Below are positions 8,123 to 16,175 of a DNA stretch of 64,000 nucleotides, piece by piece (positions within the stretch are counted from its first letter, which is position 1; each line of letters starts with the position of its first letter). The notes below the pieces were generated by a model. It was not told the DNA's origin, did no database searches, and saw only the letters and a program-made list of their open reading frames with translations. The stretch covers positions 310,001-374,000 of the forward strand of contig JAIUPL010000001.1 of NCBI GenBank assembly GCA_020160935.1, written 5' to 3'. The stretch is from Bacteroidota bacterium. Lineage in GTDB: Bacteria > Bacteroidota > Bacteroidia > Chitinophagales > Saprospiraceae. Made by a program: the position numbers and the translations under genes.

Positions 8123-10012
8123 ATATGCTCTGGCGTCTTTGTTCTCCACAAAGTTCATAAAAGCCCGATTGGCCACCCGATTACCGCCCGGGGTAGGGTA
8201 TTTGCCTGAAAAATACCAGTCGCCGCTGTTTTTTGGACAAGCGGCATGCAAGCCGTCGAGCGTTTGAAAAATGACGTCGAGTTGAGGCTTAATATCTTTT
8301 GGGCGAACGATTTCGGCAATTTTTTGGCTGATTTGCTCGTATTCGAAGTGCTCGTACAAGGGCGCCACTTCGTTCATCACCGCTTCGATGGGCAGGAATT
8401 CAGAGTTTTTGCAGCGTTCGTAGGTTTCCTGCAGCAGGTGCTCCTTGCCATTTTCTTTCAGGAGGGCTACCAGTGCCTGAAATGCAACAAAATCCCTCAT
8501 TTTGCTCATGTCGATCCCGTAGCAATCCGGGAAACGAATTTGCGGTGCGCTACTCAGAATAATAATACGTTTGGGTTTGAGGCGAGCCGTAATGCTCACA
8601 ATGCTGTCGCGCAGGGTGGTGCCGCGCACAATGGAGTCGTCGAGCAGCACCAGGGTATCCGCATGGTCGTTGCAAATACCGTAGGTCACGTCGTAGACAT
8701 GGCTGACCATGCTGTTGCGCGCTTTTTTGTCGGCAATGAAGGTGCGTTGCTTGTCGTCTTTGTGTACAAGTTTTTCATTGCGTGTATGAACGGTCAGTAT
8801 TTCAAGCAGTTTTTCCGGCGTCATGTCTTTGCCTTGTGCCAGAATCTGTTCCTGTTTCCACCTGTTCATTTCCGCGTCCAGTCCTTCCATGAGCCCGTAG
8901 TAGGCAGCTTCGGCAGTATTGGGAATATAGGAAAAAACCGTGTGTTTGATATCGTAATTGACCGCTTCCAGGGCACGGGAGGCCAGTTGATAGCCGAGTT
9001 TTTTGCGCTCCTGATAAATTTCGCGGTCATTGCCCCGGCTAAAATAAATGCGCTCAAAAGAGCAGGCGCGGTTTTCCCGGGGTTCGATGAACGGCAGTTC
9101 CTCTACTTTACCATTGTATTTGATGATAAGCGCGTGGCCCGGTTTGAGTTCGCGAACGTTTTTATACCGAATATCAAAGGTCGACTGAATAGCCGGGCGT
9201 TCGGAGGCGCCCACCACCACTTCATCATCCATGTACCAGTAAGCCGGGCGAATACCGTTGGGGTCGCGCATGAGGAATGCGTCTCCATGACCGATTAATC
9301 CTCCCAACACATAACCGCCGTCAAATTTTTTGCTGGCGCGCCGGAGGAGGCGCTGCACGTCGAGGTTTTCAAAAATGAGTTGATTGAGGTTTTGGTTGGA
9401 ATAGCCGTCGGGCTTGAACCAGGTGTGCAGGCGTTGTACCTCATCGTCGAGGAAGTGGCCGATTTTTTCCAGCACGGTCACCGTATCGCTTTTTTCCTTG
9501 GGATACTGACCCAGTTCTACCAGTTCTTCGAACAATTCATCCACGTTGGTCATGTTGAAATTGCCGGCCAGCAAGAGGTTTCGGGTAATCCAGTTGTTCT
9601 GGCGATGGAAGGGGTGTACACGTTCGATGCTGTTGTCGCCGTGGGTGCCGTAGCGCAGGTGGCCCATCAGCACTTCTCCCATGTAGGGCATGTTGGCTCT
9701 CAGCCAGGCGGGATCGTTGCGTTGTTCGGGGGTTGTTGCATTGAGGCGCGCCCACACCATATCGAACAAGTCGGTCAGGTAGTTGGTGGCGTTGCTTCGC
9801 TTGCGGCTGATGTAGCGGGTACCCGGCTCGGGGTTTAGTTTGATGGTAGCGATGCCGGCGCCGTCCTGGCCTCGATTGCGCATTTTTTGCAGCAGGAGCT
9901 GCATTTTTTGCACCCCGTAGAAGGCCGTACCATATTTTTTGTGGTAATAATCGAGTGGTTTGAGCAGTCGCACCACCGCGATGCCGCATTCATGCTTGAT
10001 AGGATCGCTCAT
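8120..10012 (-). CDS. purF: Amidophosphoribosyltransferase-like protein (PurF family, long form)
   Basis: The N-terminal class II glutamine amidotransferase domain begins with a cysteine at residue 9 (KHECGIAVV) and has NRGQDGAGIA at about 46-55. The C-terminal phosphoribosyltransferase domain holds the PRPP-binding motif VLLDDSIVRGTT. PurF makes phosphoribosylamine from PRPP and glutamine, the first step of purine synthesis. At 630 residues it is about 130-150 longer than usual PurF, with extra sequence in the glutamine domain and a long C-terminal tail. Cys9 would need removal of eight residues to become the N-terminal nucleophile. It could be a paralogue of a conventional PurF elsewhere. 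A TATCTTTG promoter box lies at 10062-10069. The gene terminates in the 56-bp inverted repeat. Confidence 0.85.
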   Translation of the reverse strand: MSDPIKHECGIAVVRLLKPLDYYHKKYGTAFYGVQKMQLLLQKMRNRGQDGAGIATIKLNPEPGTRYISRKRSNATNYLTDLFDMVWARLNATTPEQRNDPAWLRANMPYMGEVLMGHLRYGTHGDNSIERVHPFHRQNNWITRNLLLAGNFNMTNVDELFEELVELGQYPKEKSDTVTVLEKIGHFLDDEVQRLHTWFKPDGYSNQNLNQLIFENLDVQRLLRRASKKFDGGYVLGGLIGHGDAFLMRDPNGIRPAYWYMDDEVVVGASERPAIQSTFDIRYKNVRELKPGHALIIKYNGKVEELPFIEPRENRACSFERIYFSRGNDREIYQERKKLGYQLASRALEAVNYDIKHTVFSYIPNTAEAAYYGLMEGLDAEMNRWKQEQILAQGKDMTPEKLLEILTVHTRNEKLVHKDDKQRTFIADKKARNSMVSHVYDVTYGICNDHADTLVLLDDSIVRGTTLRDSIVSITARLKPKRIIILSSAPQIRFPDCYGIDMSKMRDFVAFQALVALLKENGKEHLLQETYERCKNSEFLPIEAVMNEVAPLYEHFEYEQISQKIAEIVRPKDIKPQLDVIFQTLDGLHAACPKNSGDWYFSGKYPTPGGNRVANRAFMNFVENKDARAY

Positions 10013-10061
10013 TGCGAGACGTCAGTATGTGGTTGGAAAAGTACATCCGGGAAAAGAGCCG

Positions 10062-10069
10062 CAAAGATA
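10062..10069 (-). promoter_or_regulatory. -7 box TATCTTTG for the purF-like gene
   Basis: Exact match to the Bacteroidota -7 consensus TAnnTTTG on the minus strand, giving a leader of about 45 nt before the ATG at 10012. Confidence 0.6.
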
Positions 10070-10151
10070 GTACGAACTGCGAAGTTGTCAGAGCGAAGTC
10101 GTTCAGCATTTCAGATATACTTGAAGAAGAGGGCATCGATTAACAGAATTA

Positions 10152-10916
10152 TCACCGTCGTTTTTGTTGCACTGCTTCTTCCTTTGGTGCGGTCATTTTA
10201 ATATTGGCAAGGTCGAGCAATTGCTCTTTGTTTTCCTTTTTCAGCAAAACGAGGAGATCGCAGCATTGTTTAAAAAAGGTCTCCGCTTCTCCGGGGGATA
10301 ACATTTTATTAGGTTTGTAGGCAATCAGATAGTAATTGCTGCCTTCGATGTGAACGGGCGGTTGCTCGGTCAGAAAGTCGCGAATTTCAGGCGTGAATTT
10401 TTCTCGAATGAGGTCGGTAAACTCGCTGTTGAGCCAGAATTTATCCGAAAACTCCTTGTTTTCCTCAAAATTCACATCTGAATCCCAGCCGATGTAGGCC
10501 AGCACTTTATGCCACCATGTTTCGGGTTTGAGCCGAAAATCGGGCAGGTACCAGTTTTTATCGTCGGCAAAAAAGACTGTTTGTGTGATGCGTCGCGAAC
10601 TTTTTCCTGTAGAAACCACATAGGAGTAATCGAACAAGTACACCTGAGTGCCATCCACTTCTCCGCGGAGGATATTGGCAACCGATCCATTTCTAAACCA
10701 GGCAGAACGCTCCCGTGAAAACAGGTCGAATGACTGCAATTGGCGCGTTAATCCCAGGGAGTGATCGGTCACAGCCATTAAGTTGAGTTGTCGGCCAAGT
10801 TCCTCCGTTTCTGCTTTTCGCTGTTTTGCACGCCTTGCTTTCCAGGCATAAATCATGGTGAAGGCGCCGGCAAATGTCAGCAGAACAGGAAGGACATCAA
10901 AGATCGTGAGCAGCAT
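10152..10916 (-). CDS. Single-pass membrane protein of unknown function
   Basis: 254 residues from the ATG at 10916 (MLLTIFDVLP). The frame is open further upstream but that part overlaps the divergent acyltransferase gene and is not protein-like. Residues about 5-24 form one membrane helix, followed by a basic segment (KARRAKQRK), so the bulk probably faces the cytoplasm. Conserved-looking parts are VYLFDYSYVVSTGKSSRRITQTV and an ENKEFSDKFWL...FTPEIRDFL stretch; similar layouts occur in widespread uncharacterised membrane proteins. No catalytic motif is seen. It lies between purF and the acyltransferase with its own likely promoter in the divergent gap. Confidence 0.7.
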   Translation of the reverse strand: MLLTIFDVLPVLLTFAGAFTMIYAWKARRAKQRKAETEELGRQLNLMAVTDHSLGLTRQLQSFDLFSRERSAWFRNGSVANILRGEVDGTQVYLFDYSYVVSTGKSSRRITQTVFFADDKNWYLPDFRLKPETWWHKVLAYIGWDSDVNFEENKEFSDKFWLNSEFTDLIREKFTPEIRDFLTEQPPVHIEGSNYYLIAYKPNKMLSPGEAETFFKQCCDLLVLLKKENKEQLLDLANIKMTAPKEEAVQQKRR

Positions 10917-10982
10917 AGGTCTGGAGGAATGAGGCCGTAAAAATGCAAAAAAGTATCGGGATTTGCATTGCACAAGCCTCCG

Positions 10983-10990
10983 TACTTTTG
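10983..10990 (+). promoter_or_regulatory. -7 box TACTTTTG, 4 nt before the acyltransferase ATG
   Basis: Exact TAnnTTTG match with a TTTG at 10962-10965 spaced 17 nt upstream as a -33 element. The box ends only 4 nt before the ATG at 10995, which predicts a leaderless or nearly leaderless mRNA. Confidence 0.65.
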
Positions 10991-10994
10991 CGGC

Positions 10995-11867
10995 ATGGCA
11001 CAAATCAAGCAATTTCTTTTGAATGCATCCCTGAAGGTGTTTGGGCTGCTTCCGTTCCGCCTTCTCTATATGCTGTCCGATATGTTGGCGTTTATCCTGT
11101 ATTTTTTGGTGGGTTACCGCAGCAAGGTCGTGTCTGAAAACCTGCGCCGTGCATTTCCGGAAAAAACGGATGCCGACATCAAGGTTATTACCAGGCGTTT
11201 TTACCACCACCTGACCGATATTTTGCTGGAATCGCTCCTGGTCCCCTCTCTTTCCAAAGAGGAGGCAATCAGGCGTTGCAAACCTGTAAATCCGGAAGTT
11301 GTCAATCAATATTTGGATCAAAAACGCCCCGTTATCCTGGCGGGCAGCCACCTGGGCAACTGGGAATGGGGTGGGCAATCGATGCCGCCATTTTTTCATG
11401 GCGCCACCATTACGGCATTCAAACCCCTGACGGACAAAACGATGGAAGTTTATTTAAACAAAATTCGTTCGCAAACGGGCATGGAACTGGTCAGCATGGA
11501 GGAGTTTTTCAGGGTCATGCGAAAACGTAGCGAAGAAGCAGCCGTATATATTTTATTGAGCGATCAATCGCCCAGCAGCCGGAAAAGCGCTCATTGGGTG
11601 CAGTTTTTCGGGCAGCCCACCGCCACCTTACCAGGTCTCGACGTGTTGGCACGCAAATTTAACTGGCCGGTGGTGTATTACCGCACGGTGCGCCTCCGGC
11701 GCGGGTATTATGAAATTGTATTCGAAGATTTGTGTGCTGAACCCATTGGCATGCCCGACCAGGCCATCACCCAGGTATATACAGATATGCTGGAACGCGA
11801 CATACGCCAGCAGCCCGAGTCGTGGCTGTGGAGCCACAAACGCTGGAAAATGAAGTGGGAAGAGTAG
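10995..11867 (+). CDS. LpxL/HtrB-like lysophospholipid acyltransferase
   Basis: 290 residues from the ATG at 10995 (MAQIKQFLL). The family motif HxxxxE is HLGNWE in GSHLGNWEWGG near residue 110, and a second block, LLSDQSPSS, is near 178. LpxL/LpxM enzymes add secondary acyl chains to lipid A on the inner membrane; homologues in Bacteroidota also make other acylated lipids. An N-terminal hydrophobic helix (LLYMLSDMLAFILYFLVG) anchors it. It ends 3 nt from the convergent lgt gene. The upstream in-frame ATG at 10968 lies before the promoter box, so it is not used in this model. Confidence 0.88.
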   Translation: MAQIKQFLLNASLKVFGLLPFRLLYMLSDMLAFILYFLVGYRSKVVSENLRRAFPEKTDADIKVITRRFYHHLTDILLESLLVPSLSKEEAIRRCKPVNPEVVNQYLDQKRPVILAGSHLGNWEWGGQSMPPFFHGATITAFKPLTDKTMEVYLNKIRSQTGMELVSMEEFFRVMRKRSEEAAVYILLSDQSPSSRKSAHWVQFFGQPTATLPGLDVLARKFNWPVVYYRTVRLRRGYYEIVFEDLCAEPIGMPDQAITQVYTDMLERDIRQQPESWLWSHKRWKMKWEE

Positions 11868-11870
11868 TTT

Positions 11871-13055
11871 CTAGGCCACGCGCTTGCTCCGCTGCCACAG
11901 CACCAACATACCGATAGCGCTTAAAGAAAACAACCCGATGGAAATGATTTCTGCTTGCGTGAGTTTCATACCCCACACGTCGTGCAATACATTTACCCGG
12001 ATTTTTTCGATCAGAAAACGCTCTATGGCGATCAGGCCGAGGTAAATGAAAAACAACATGCCCAGAATTTTCACCCGGGTGCGCAAAAACCATAAAATGG
12101 CAAATACCACCGTCATCATCAAAATTTCATAAAACGGGGTAGGAAAAACAGGTTGCGACAACTGCATACAGTAGTCCCAGGTGCAATGCGGAATGGGCTC
12201 GCTCATCACTGGATCGGTCGAAGGCGTATTGAGCACGTGATGTGGATATTTATACGCCCACATCCAGTCGGGAAGAAATGACATCCAGCCGGGTTTTGGG
12301 GCTGTATTGACAATACCCCAGTCGCCGTCGCCACTGAGTTGGCACCCGATACGCCCTACGCCGTATCCTACTGTCAGCGATGGTGCCACGGCATCGGCTG
12401 TTTGCAGGAACGGGATGCGATGGCGGTACATATAGCCAACCACGGCAATAAATCCGAGCACCAGGCCGCCGAAAAAGGCAAGTCCGCCGCCAGAGGTAAG
12501 CGTTCCAATAGGGTCGGCGATGAACGTTTCCCAATTGTCGAACACGTCAAATAACTTGGCGCCTACGATACCACCGATGGCGGCCGCCACGGTCATTTCA
12601 TTGATGCGGTCATGCGGCCAGATTTGAACCTCTTTTGTAACCGGCTCTTTTTTCTTGTTTTTATTGGCTTCCCACCAGGTGAGCCCTGCGAGAAATGCAG
12701 CCCCTACAAGTGCAGCAGGCCAATGCATCTTGGCCGACAGAATGATGGATGCCGGATCCTGCCGGAATTCGTGATAGTGTGCATATGCATAAAAACCTTT
12801 GCCTCCAAGGAGCAATCCAACCAGGGCATTCCCGGCGATTTCGCCCGGCGTAGCAGGCGCCCCTTCGGTAATCGTTTTTTTATCAGGCCGATACAAACCT
12901 TCTTTTGCCTTTCGCTTCAATTCAACATAAAAGACTACTGCACTGGCCAAAAAAGCCATTGCCAGTACAAAGCCGAACATTTTAAAAATGGCCAGCCAGT
13001 TGTCGGGCGCAGTACCAAAAAGATCGTGAAAGAGATAGGATAGATCAGGATACAT
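11871..13055 (-). CDS. lgt: Prolipoprotein diacylglyceryl transferase
   Basis: A 394-residue multi-pass inner-membrane enzyme that moves diacylglycerol from phosphatidylglycerol to the lipobox cysteine of prolipoproteins. The Lgt signatures are GGLAFFGG (about 212-219), VGRIGCQLSGDGDWG (the RxGCxxxGxG block, about 254-268) and a late IERFLIEKIRVN. It is longer than E. coli Lgt (about 290) because of extra N-terminal helices and a Lys-rich loop near 130-140, a form common in Bacteroidota. It would serve lipoproteins such as the one at 26693-30247. A TATCTTTG box lies at 13099-13106. Confidence 0.92.
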   Translation of the reverse strand: MYPDLSYLFHDLFGTAPDNWLAIFKMFGFVLAMAFLASAVVFYVELKRKAKEGLYRPDKKTITEGAPATPGEIAGNALVGLLLGGKGFYAYAHYHEFRQDPASIILSAKMHWPAALVGAAFLAGLTWWEANKNKKKEPVTKEVQIWPHDRINEMTVAAAIGGIVGAKLFDVFDNWETFIADPIGTLTSGGGLAFFGGLVLGFIAVVGYMYRHRIPFLQTADAVAPSLTVGYGVGRIGCQLSGDGDWGIVNTAPKPGWMSFLPDWMWAYKYPHHVLNTPSTDPVMSEPIPHCTWDYCMQLSQPVFPTPFYEILMMTVVFAILWFLRTRVKILGMLFFIYLGLIAIERFLIEKIRVNVLHDVWGMKLTQAEIISIGLFSLSAIGMLVLWQRSKRVA

Positions 13056-13098
13056 AATGTAATTTTCTGAAAATCAGCGTTTTGCAACAATATTGTGG

Positions 13099-13106
13099 CA
13101 AAGATA
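13099..13106 (-). promoter_or_regulatory. -7 box TATCTTTG for lgt
   Basis: Exact TAnnTTTG match on the minus strand, with TTTG 15 nt further upstream, giving a leader of about 40 nt. Confidence 0.6.
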
Positions 13107-13263
13107 GAAAACACCGTAGCGCAAAGTAGCAGATCGGGTTAAATTCATGTGTAGTATGAAACGAATTGCGCTGTGCTTCGCGCCTGAAAAGGGTCTATTT
13201 TTTAAAACTATTCTGAAAAAGCGAAAAAAATAGCCGCAGTGGCGGATTCTCCCCGACGCTTTC

Positions 13264-13271
13264 TATTTTTG
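13264..13271 (+). promoter_or_regulatory. -7 box TATTTTTG for the 43-residue membrane protein
   Basis: Exact TAnnTTTG match 33 nt upstream of the ATG at 13305. It supports this small gene being real. Confidence 0.5.
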
Positions 13272-13304
13272 CCGCACTTTTTTAGCAACACACAACCGGA
13301 CAAA

Positions 13305-13436
13305 ATGGATAATATTCAAAATACCCGTGGCAAAGGCTATTGCATGCTGTACCTGTTCATGATCCTGTTCTTCCTGATCGGACTGATTCTGATGCTGTAC
13401 AACCGCAATAGCATTCTGGATTTTCCGAAAATGTAA
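13305..13436 (+). CDS. Small single-span membrane protein, 43 residues
   Basis: From the ATG at 13305 the frame encodes MDNIQNTRGKGYC followed by one strong membrane helix (about 14-34) and a short polar tail ending in DFPKM. An exact -7 box lies 33 nt upstream. The basic N-terminal side suggests the N-terminus is inside. It is convergent with feoB (gap 5 nt). I do not recognise a family; tiny single-span proteins of this type are often left out of annotation. Reality of the gene is supported by promoter and composition only. Confidence 0.6.
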   Translation: MDNIQNTRGKGYCMLYLFMILFFLIGLILMLYNRNSILDFPKM

Positions 13437-13441
13437 CTGCC

Positions 13442-15607
13442 TCAGGAAAAAATCCGGTAAACGGCCCAGGCGCCGAAATAAGCCAGCAAACTCATCGCAA
13501 CAAACTGCATGGCAGCCCACTTCCAGCTGCCCGTTTCTCGCCGTACCACGGCCAGGGTGCTGAAGCATTGCATCGCCAAGGCGTAAAATACCAGTAGCGA
13601 CAAGGCTGTCGCCAGCGTATATACCGGTTGGCCGGTATCGCTGAAGGTTTCCACTTTCATTTTGCTTCGCAAGGTGGCCTTGGCAGCATTCTCGGTGCGA
13701 TCGTTGATGTCGCCTTCCTCAGAACCCATATTGTATAATACGGCCAGTGTTCCAGTAAATACTTCGCGGGCAGCAAAAGAGGTGAGCAAGGCTATGCCTA
13801 TTTTCCAGTCGTAGCCCAGCGGCCGAATCAGCGGCTCGAACGATTTGCCCATTTGCCCTGCAAAGGAGGCTTCCAGGCGGCGTTGTTGCACAAAATCTTC
13901 TGTCTGCGTGGAATCGAGTCGCATTTCTCGGGCTTCCTGATGCGCTGTAAGGGTAGCGTCGCTGATAGCATTGCCAGGTCCGAATCGCGACATGGCCCAT
14001 AATACAATCGACACCACGAGGATGATTTTACCGGCGCCGGCTACGAAGGCCACTACTTTTTCCCATACCGACAACCACACGTTTTTCCAGTGCGGCATGC
14101 GGTATTCGGGCAGTTCGATCGCCAAAAAAGATGGTTCGCGCGTACGCAGCCATTTTTTCATGGCCCATCCTGCCAGAAAAGCCGTCAGAACACCCAGGGC
14201 ATACATACTGCCAAAAACAAGCGACTGTGCATTGAAAATGCCGCCCACTTTAACGGCTGGTACTGCCAGCCCGATCAATACCAGATACACCGGAATGCGT
14301 GCGCTGCAACTGACAAACGGCGTTACCATAATCGTGATAAGCCGTTCCTGCCAGTTGCCGATGGTACGGCTGCTCATAATGGCAGGCACTGCACAAGCAC
14401 TTCCACTAATCAGGGAAATGACACTGCGGCCGTTCATCCCGAACCTGCGCATGGTTTTGTCAAACATAAACACCACACGCGCCATGTAGCCCACTTCTTC
14501 CAGAATGGAAATGAGCAGGAAAAGCAGTGCAATTTGTGGCACAAATACCAAAATGCCGCTCATGCCGGCTAAAATTCCATCCGTGAGCAGTTCTGTAAAC
14601 CAGCCTTCACCCAGGGCAGACGCTACCCATTCACTCAGTAATCCGAAGCCATTCTCAATGGCATCCATCGGATACCCGCTCCAGTCGAATATTGCTTGGA
14701 AGATCAGGAGCATAACCGCTATAAAAATCACAGGGCCACCGATACGGTGGGTAAGTACGGCATCGAGTTTGTCGGTAGTTGTGCTGGGAAAAGCCGGAGG
14801 CTGATGGATCGACTCCCGCACAATCGGCATAAATTTGTCATACCGGTCAAGCGTTTCATCCACCTGTGTGCGTAGCGACTGAAAATCCTTGGTAATCGCA
14901 ATGGCATCGAGTACCTCTTTTTGCTGCTTTTTCAAAAAAGGCAACCACTGGTGGTGGTGCAAAATGAGCAAAGCCCGATAAGGATTCTCGATGGAAAGAT
15001 TGTGCCGGATGGCATCCGTAATTTGTTTCTCCTGATCCGTTAATTTGTAAAAAGGCTTGTATTCGCTTGCTTTTTCTGGCGCTTTCAACATTTTTTCCAA
15101 TTCCGAAAGCAGGCGCTGGATATTGTCTTCCTTCCGGCCGCTGATGGAAATAACCGGCAAGCCGAGTTGGTCGCTGAGTTTGGCAGCATTTACCTTTATG
15201 CCCATTTCCGAGGCAGTATCCGACATATTGAGCGCCAGAATGACCGGCAGGTTCAGGTCGAGCAACTGCGTCAGCAACAGCAAATGACGCTCCAGGTGCG
15301 TCACATCGGCAATGTAAATGAGGGCGTCCGGGAAAAAAGTGTCGGCAGGGTTTGTCATTACCGCTGCCACCAGTTTTTCATCCGAAGAGGTAGGATACAA
15401 ACTATATGTGCCGGGAAAATCAATGAGCGTGGCTTCGCTTCCGCTTGGAAAACGCATCCGTCCGGTTTTAATTTCAACCGTAACGCCCGGGAAATTGCCC
15501 GTATGCTGTCGCAATCCCGTCAGCAAATTGAATACCGTAGACTTGCCTGCATTTGGATTGCCCACCATCCCGACTTTGGGCAATCTGTCTTCTTCTTTCC
15601 ACATCAT
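13442..15607 (-). CDS. feoB: Ferrous iron transporter FeoB
   Basis: A 721-residue Fe(II) transporter. The N-terminal G domain has G1 GNPNAGKST (17-25), G3 DFPGTYSL (about 63-70) and G4 NMSD. A helical spacer domain follows, then about eight membrane helices with paired Gate motifs such as VPAIMSSRTIGNWQERL and SCSARIPVYLVL. It imports Fe(II) across the inner membrane, controlled by GTP. The start overlaps the feoA stop (ATGATG), so the two are translationally coupled. Length matches the family. Confidence 0.96.
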   Translation of the reverse strand: MMWKEEDRLPKVGMVGNPNAGKSTVFNLLTGLRQHTGNFPGVTVEIKTGRMRFPSGSEATLIDFPGTYSLYPTSSDEKLVAAVMTNPADTFFPDALIYIADVTHLERHLLLLTQLLDLNLPVILALNMSDTASEMGIKVNAAKLSDQLGLPVISISGRKEDNIQRLLSELEKMLKAPEKASEYKPFYKLTDQEKQITDAIRHNLSIENPYRALLILHHHQWLPFLKKQQKEVLDAIAITKDFQSLRTQVDETLDRYDKFMPIVRESIHQPPAFPSTTTDKLDAVLTHRIGGPVIFIAVMLLIFQAIFDWSGYPMDAIENGFGLLSEWVASALGEGWFTELLTDGILAGMSGILVFVPQIALLFLLISILEEVGYMARVVFMFDKTMRRFGMNGRSVISLISGSACAVPAIMSSRTIGNWQERLITIMVTPFVSCSARIPVYLVLIGLAVPAVKVGGIFNAQSLVFGSMYALGVLTAFLAGWAMKKWLRTREPSFLAIELPEYRMPHWKNVWLSVWEKVVAFVAGAGKIILVVSIVLWAMSRFGPGNAISDATLTAHQEAREMRLDSTQTEDFVQQRRLEASFAGQMGKSFEPLIRPLGYDWKIGIALLTSFAAREVFTGTLAVLYNMGSEEGDINDRTENAAKATLRSKMKVETFSDTGQPVYTLATALSLLVFYALAMQCFSTLAVVRRETGSWKWAAMQFVAMSLLAYFGAWAVYRIFS

Positions 15608-15837
15608 ACTTCCAACAGAATACTGGCCGCCTCTTCTTCCCGCAGTGCAATGCGAATTCCGTCTACCTTGATATAATAGGCTTTCCCAAAAGGAGAAGTA
15701 CGCACCATTTCAATGCGGGTACCCGGCAATACACCCATGGCAGTAAGTTTGCAGGCCAGGGTAGCATCGGTAATAGAAATCGTTCGGGCGCTTTCGTTCG
15801 TCTTTAAATCGGGGATGGTTCTGTAACGACGTTGCAT
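15604..15837 (-). CDS. feoA: FeoA, ferrous iron transport accessory protein
   Basis: A 77-residue SH3-like domain with the typical core KLTAMGVLPGTRIEMVRTSPFG and ending in IALREEEAASILLEV. FeoA binds FeoB on the cytoplasmic side and is needed for Fe(II) uptake. The stop codon overlaps the feoB start by the shared ATGA. The upstream stretch is AT-rich and should hold the promoter; I could not identify a Fur or other operator with confidence. Confidence 0.93.
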   Translation of the reverse strand: MQRRYRTIPDLKTNESARTISITDATLACKLTAMGVLPGTRIEMVRTSPFGKAYYIKVDGIRIALREEEAASILLEV

Positions 15838-16175
15838 AAACTTGGTAGGGTGAAATTAGACAAAATCTAAACACGGCAAATGTATGGGTTGTTTTCCATT
15901 TGCCTGTAAAAGTTATGCAAGAGATTTGTCAGACCTTCCGTTGCGCGGCTTTCCTGCGGCGCAAATCCATGAATTCTCCACTTTCATCTGTTTTTTCCGG
16001 GCATGCATCAACTGTTTGGAGCATTAGCCGTTTAGCACTGATGCTGGTAATCATGGCATTCGGGACGTTCAGAATGTGCAACAAAGATATGGTGTAACAA
16101 GCAATACCCTTGTTCATTGTAGCACATTATACTACTTTTTATACACCGACGCCGATACCCTAATATTGCATCGAC
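15838..16175. other. 338-bp gap between feoA and the permease gene
   Basis: This divergent gap should contain promoters for both flanking genes. On the plus strand TAATATTG (one mismatch to TAnnTTTG) lies about 10 nt before the permease ATG. On the minus strand an exact TATCTTTG box (16082-16089) precedes a possible 41-codon frame (15929-16054, starting MITSISAKRL) with no recognisable similarity. I do not call that frame a gene. Confidence 0.4.

Noticed and set aside
10917-11399. N-terminal extension of the membrane protein at 10152-10916
   Set aside because: It would overlap the acyltransferase gene on the other strand and is not protein-like; the ATG at 10916 gives a sensible membrane helix.
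15929-16054. 41-codon frame on the minus strand upstream of feoA
   Set aside because: It has an exact -7 box but no recognisable similarity and an unconvincing composition; noted in the gap entry only.
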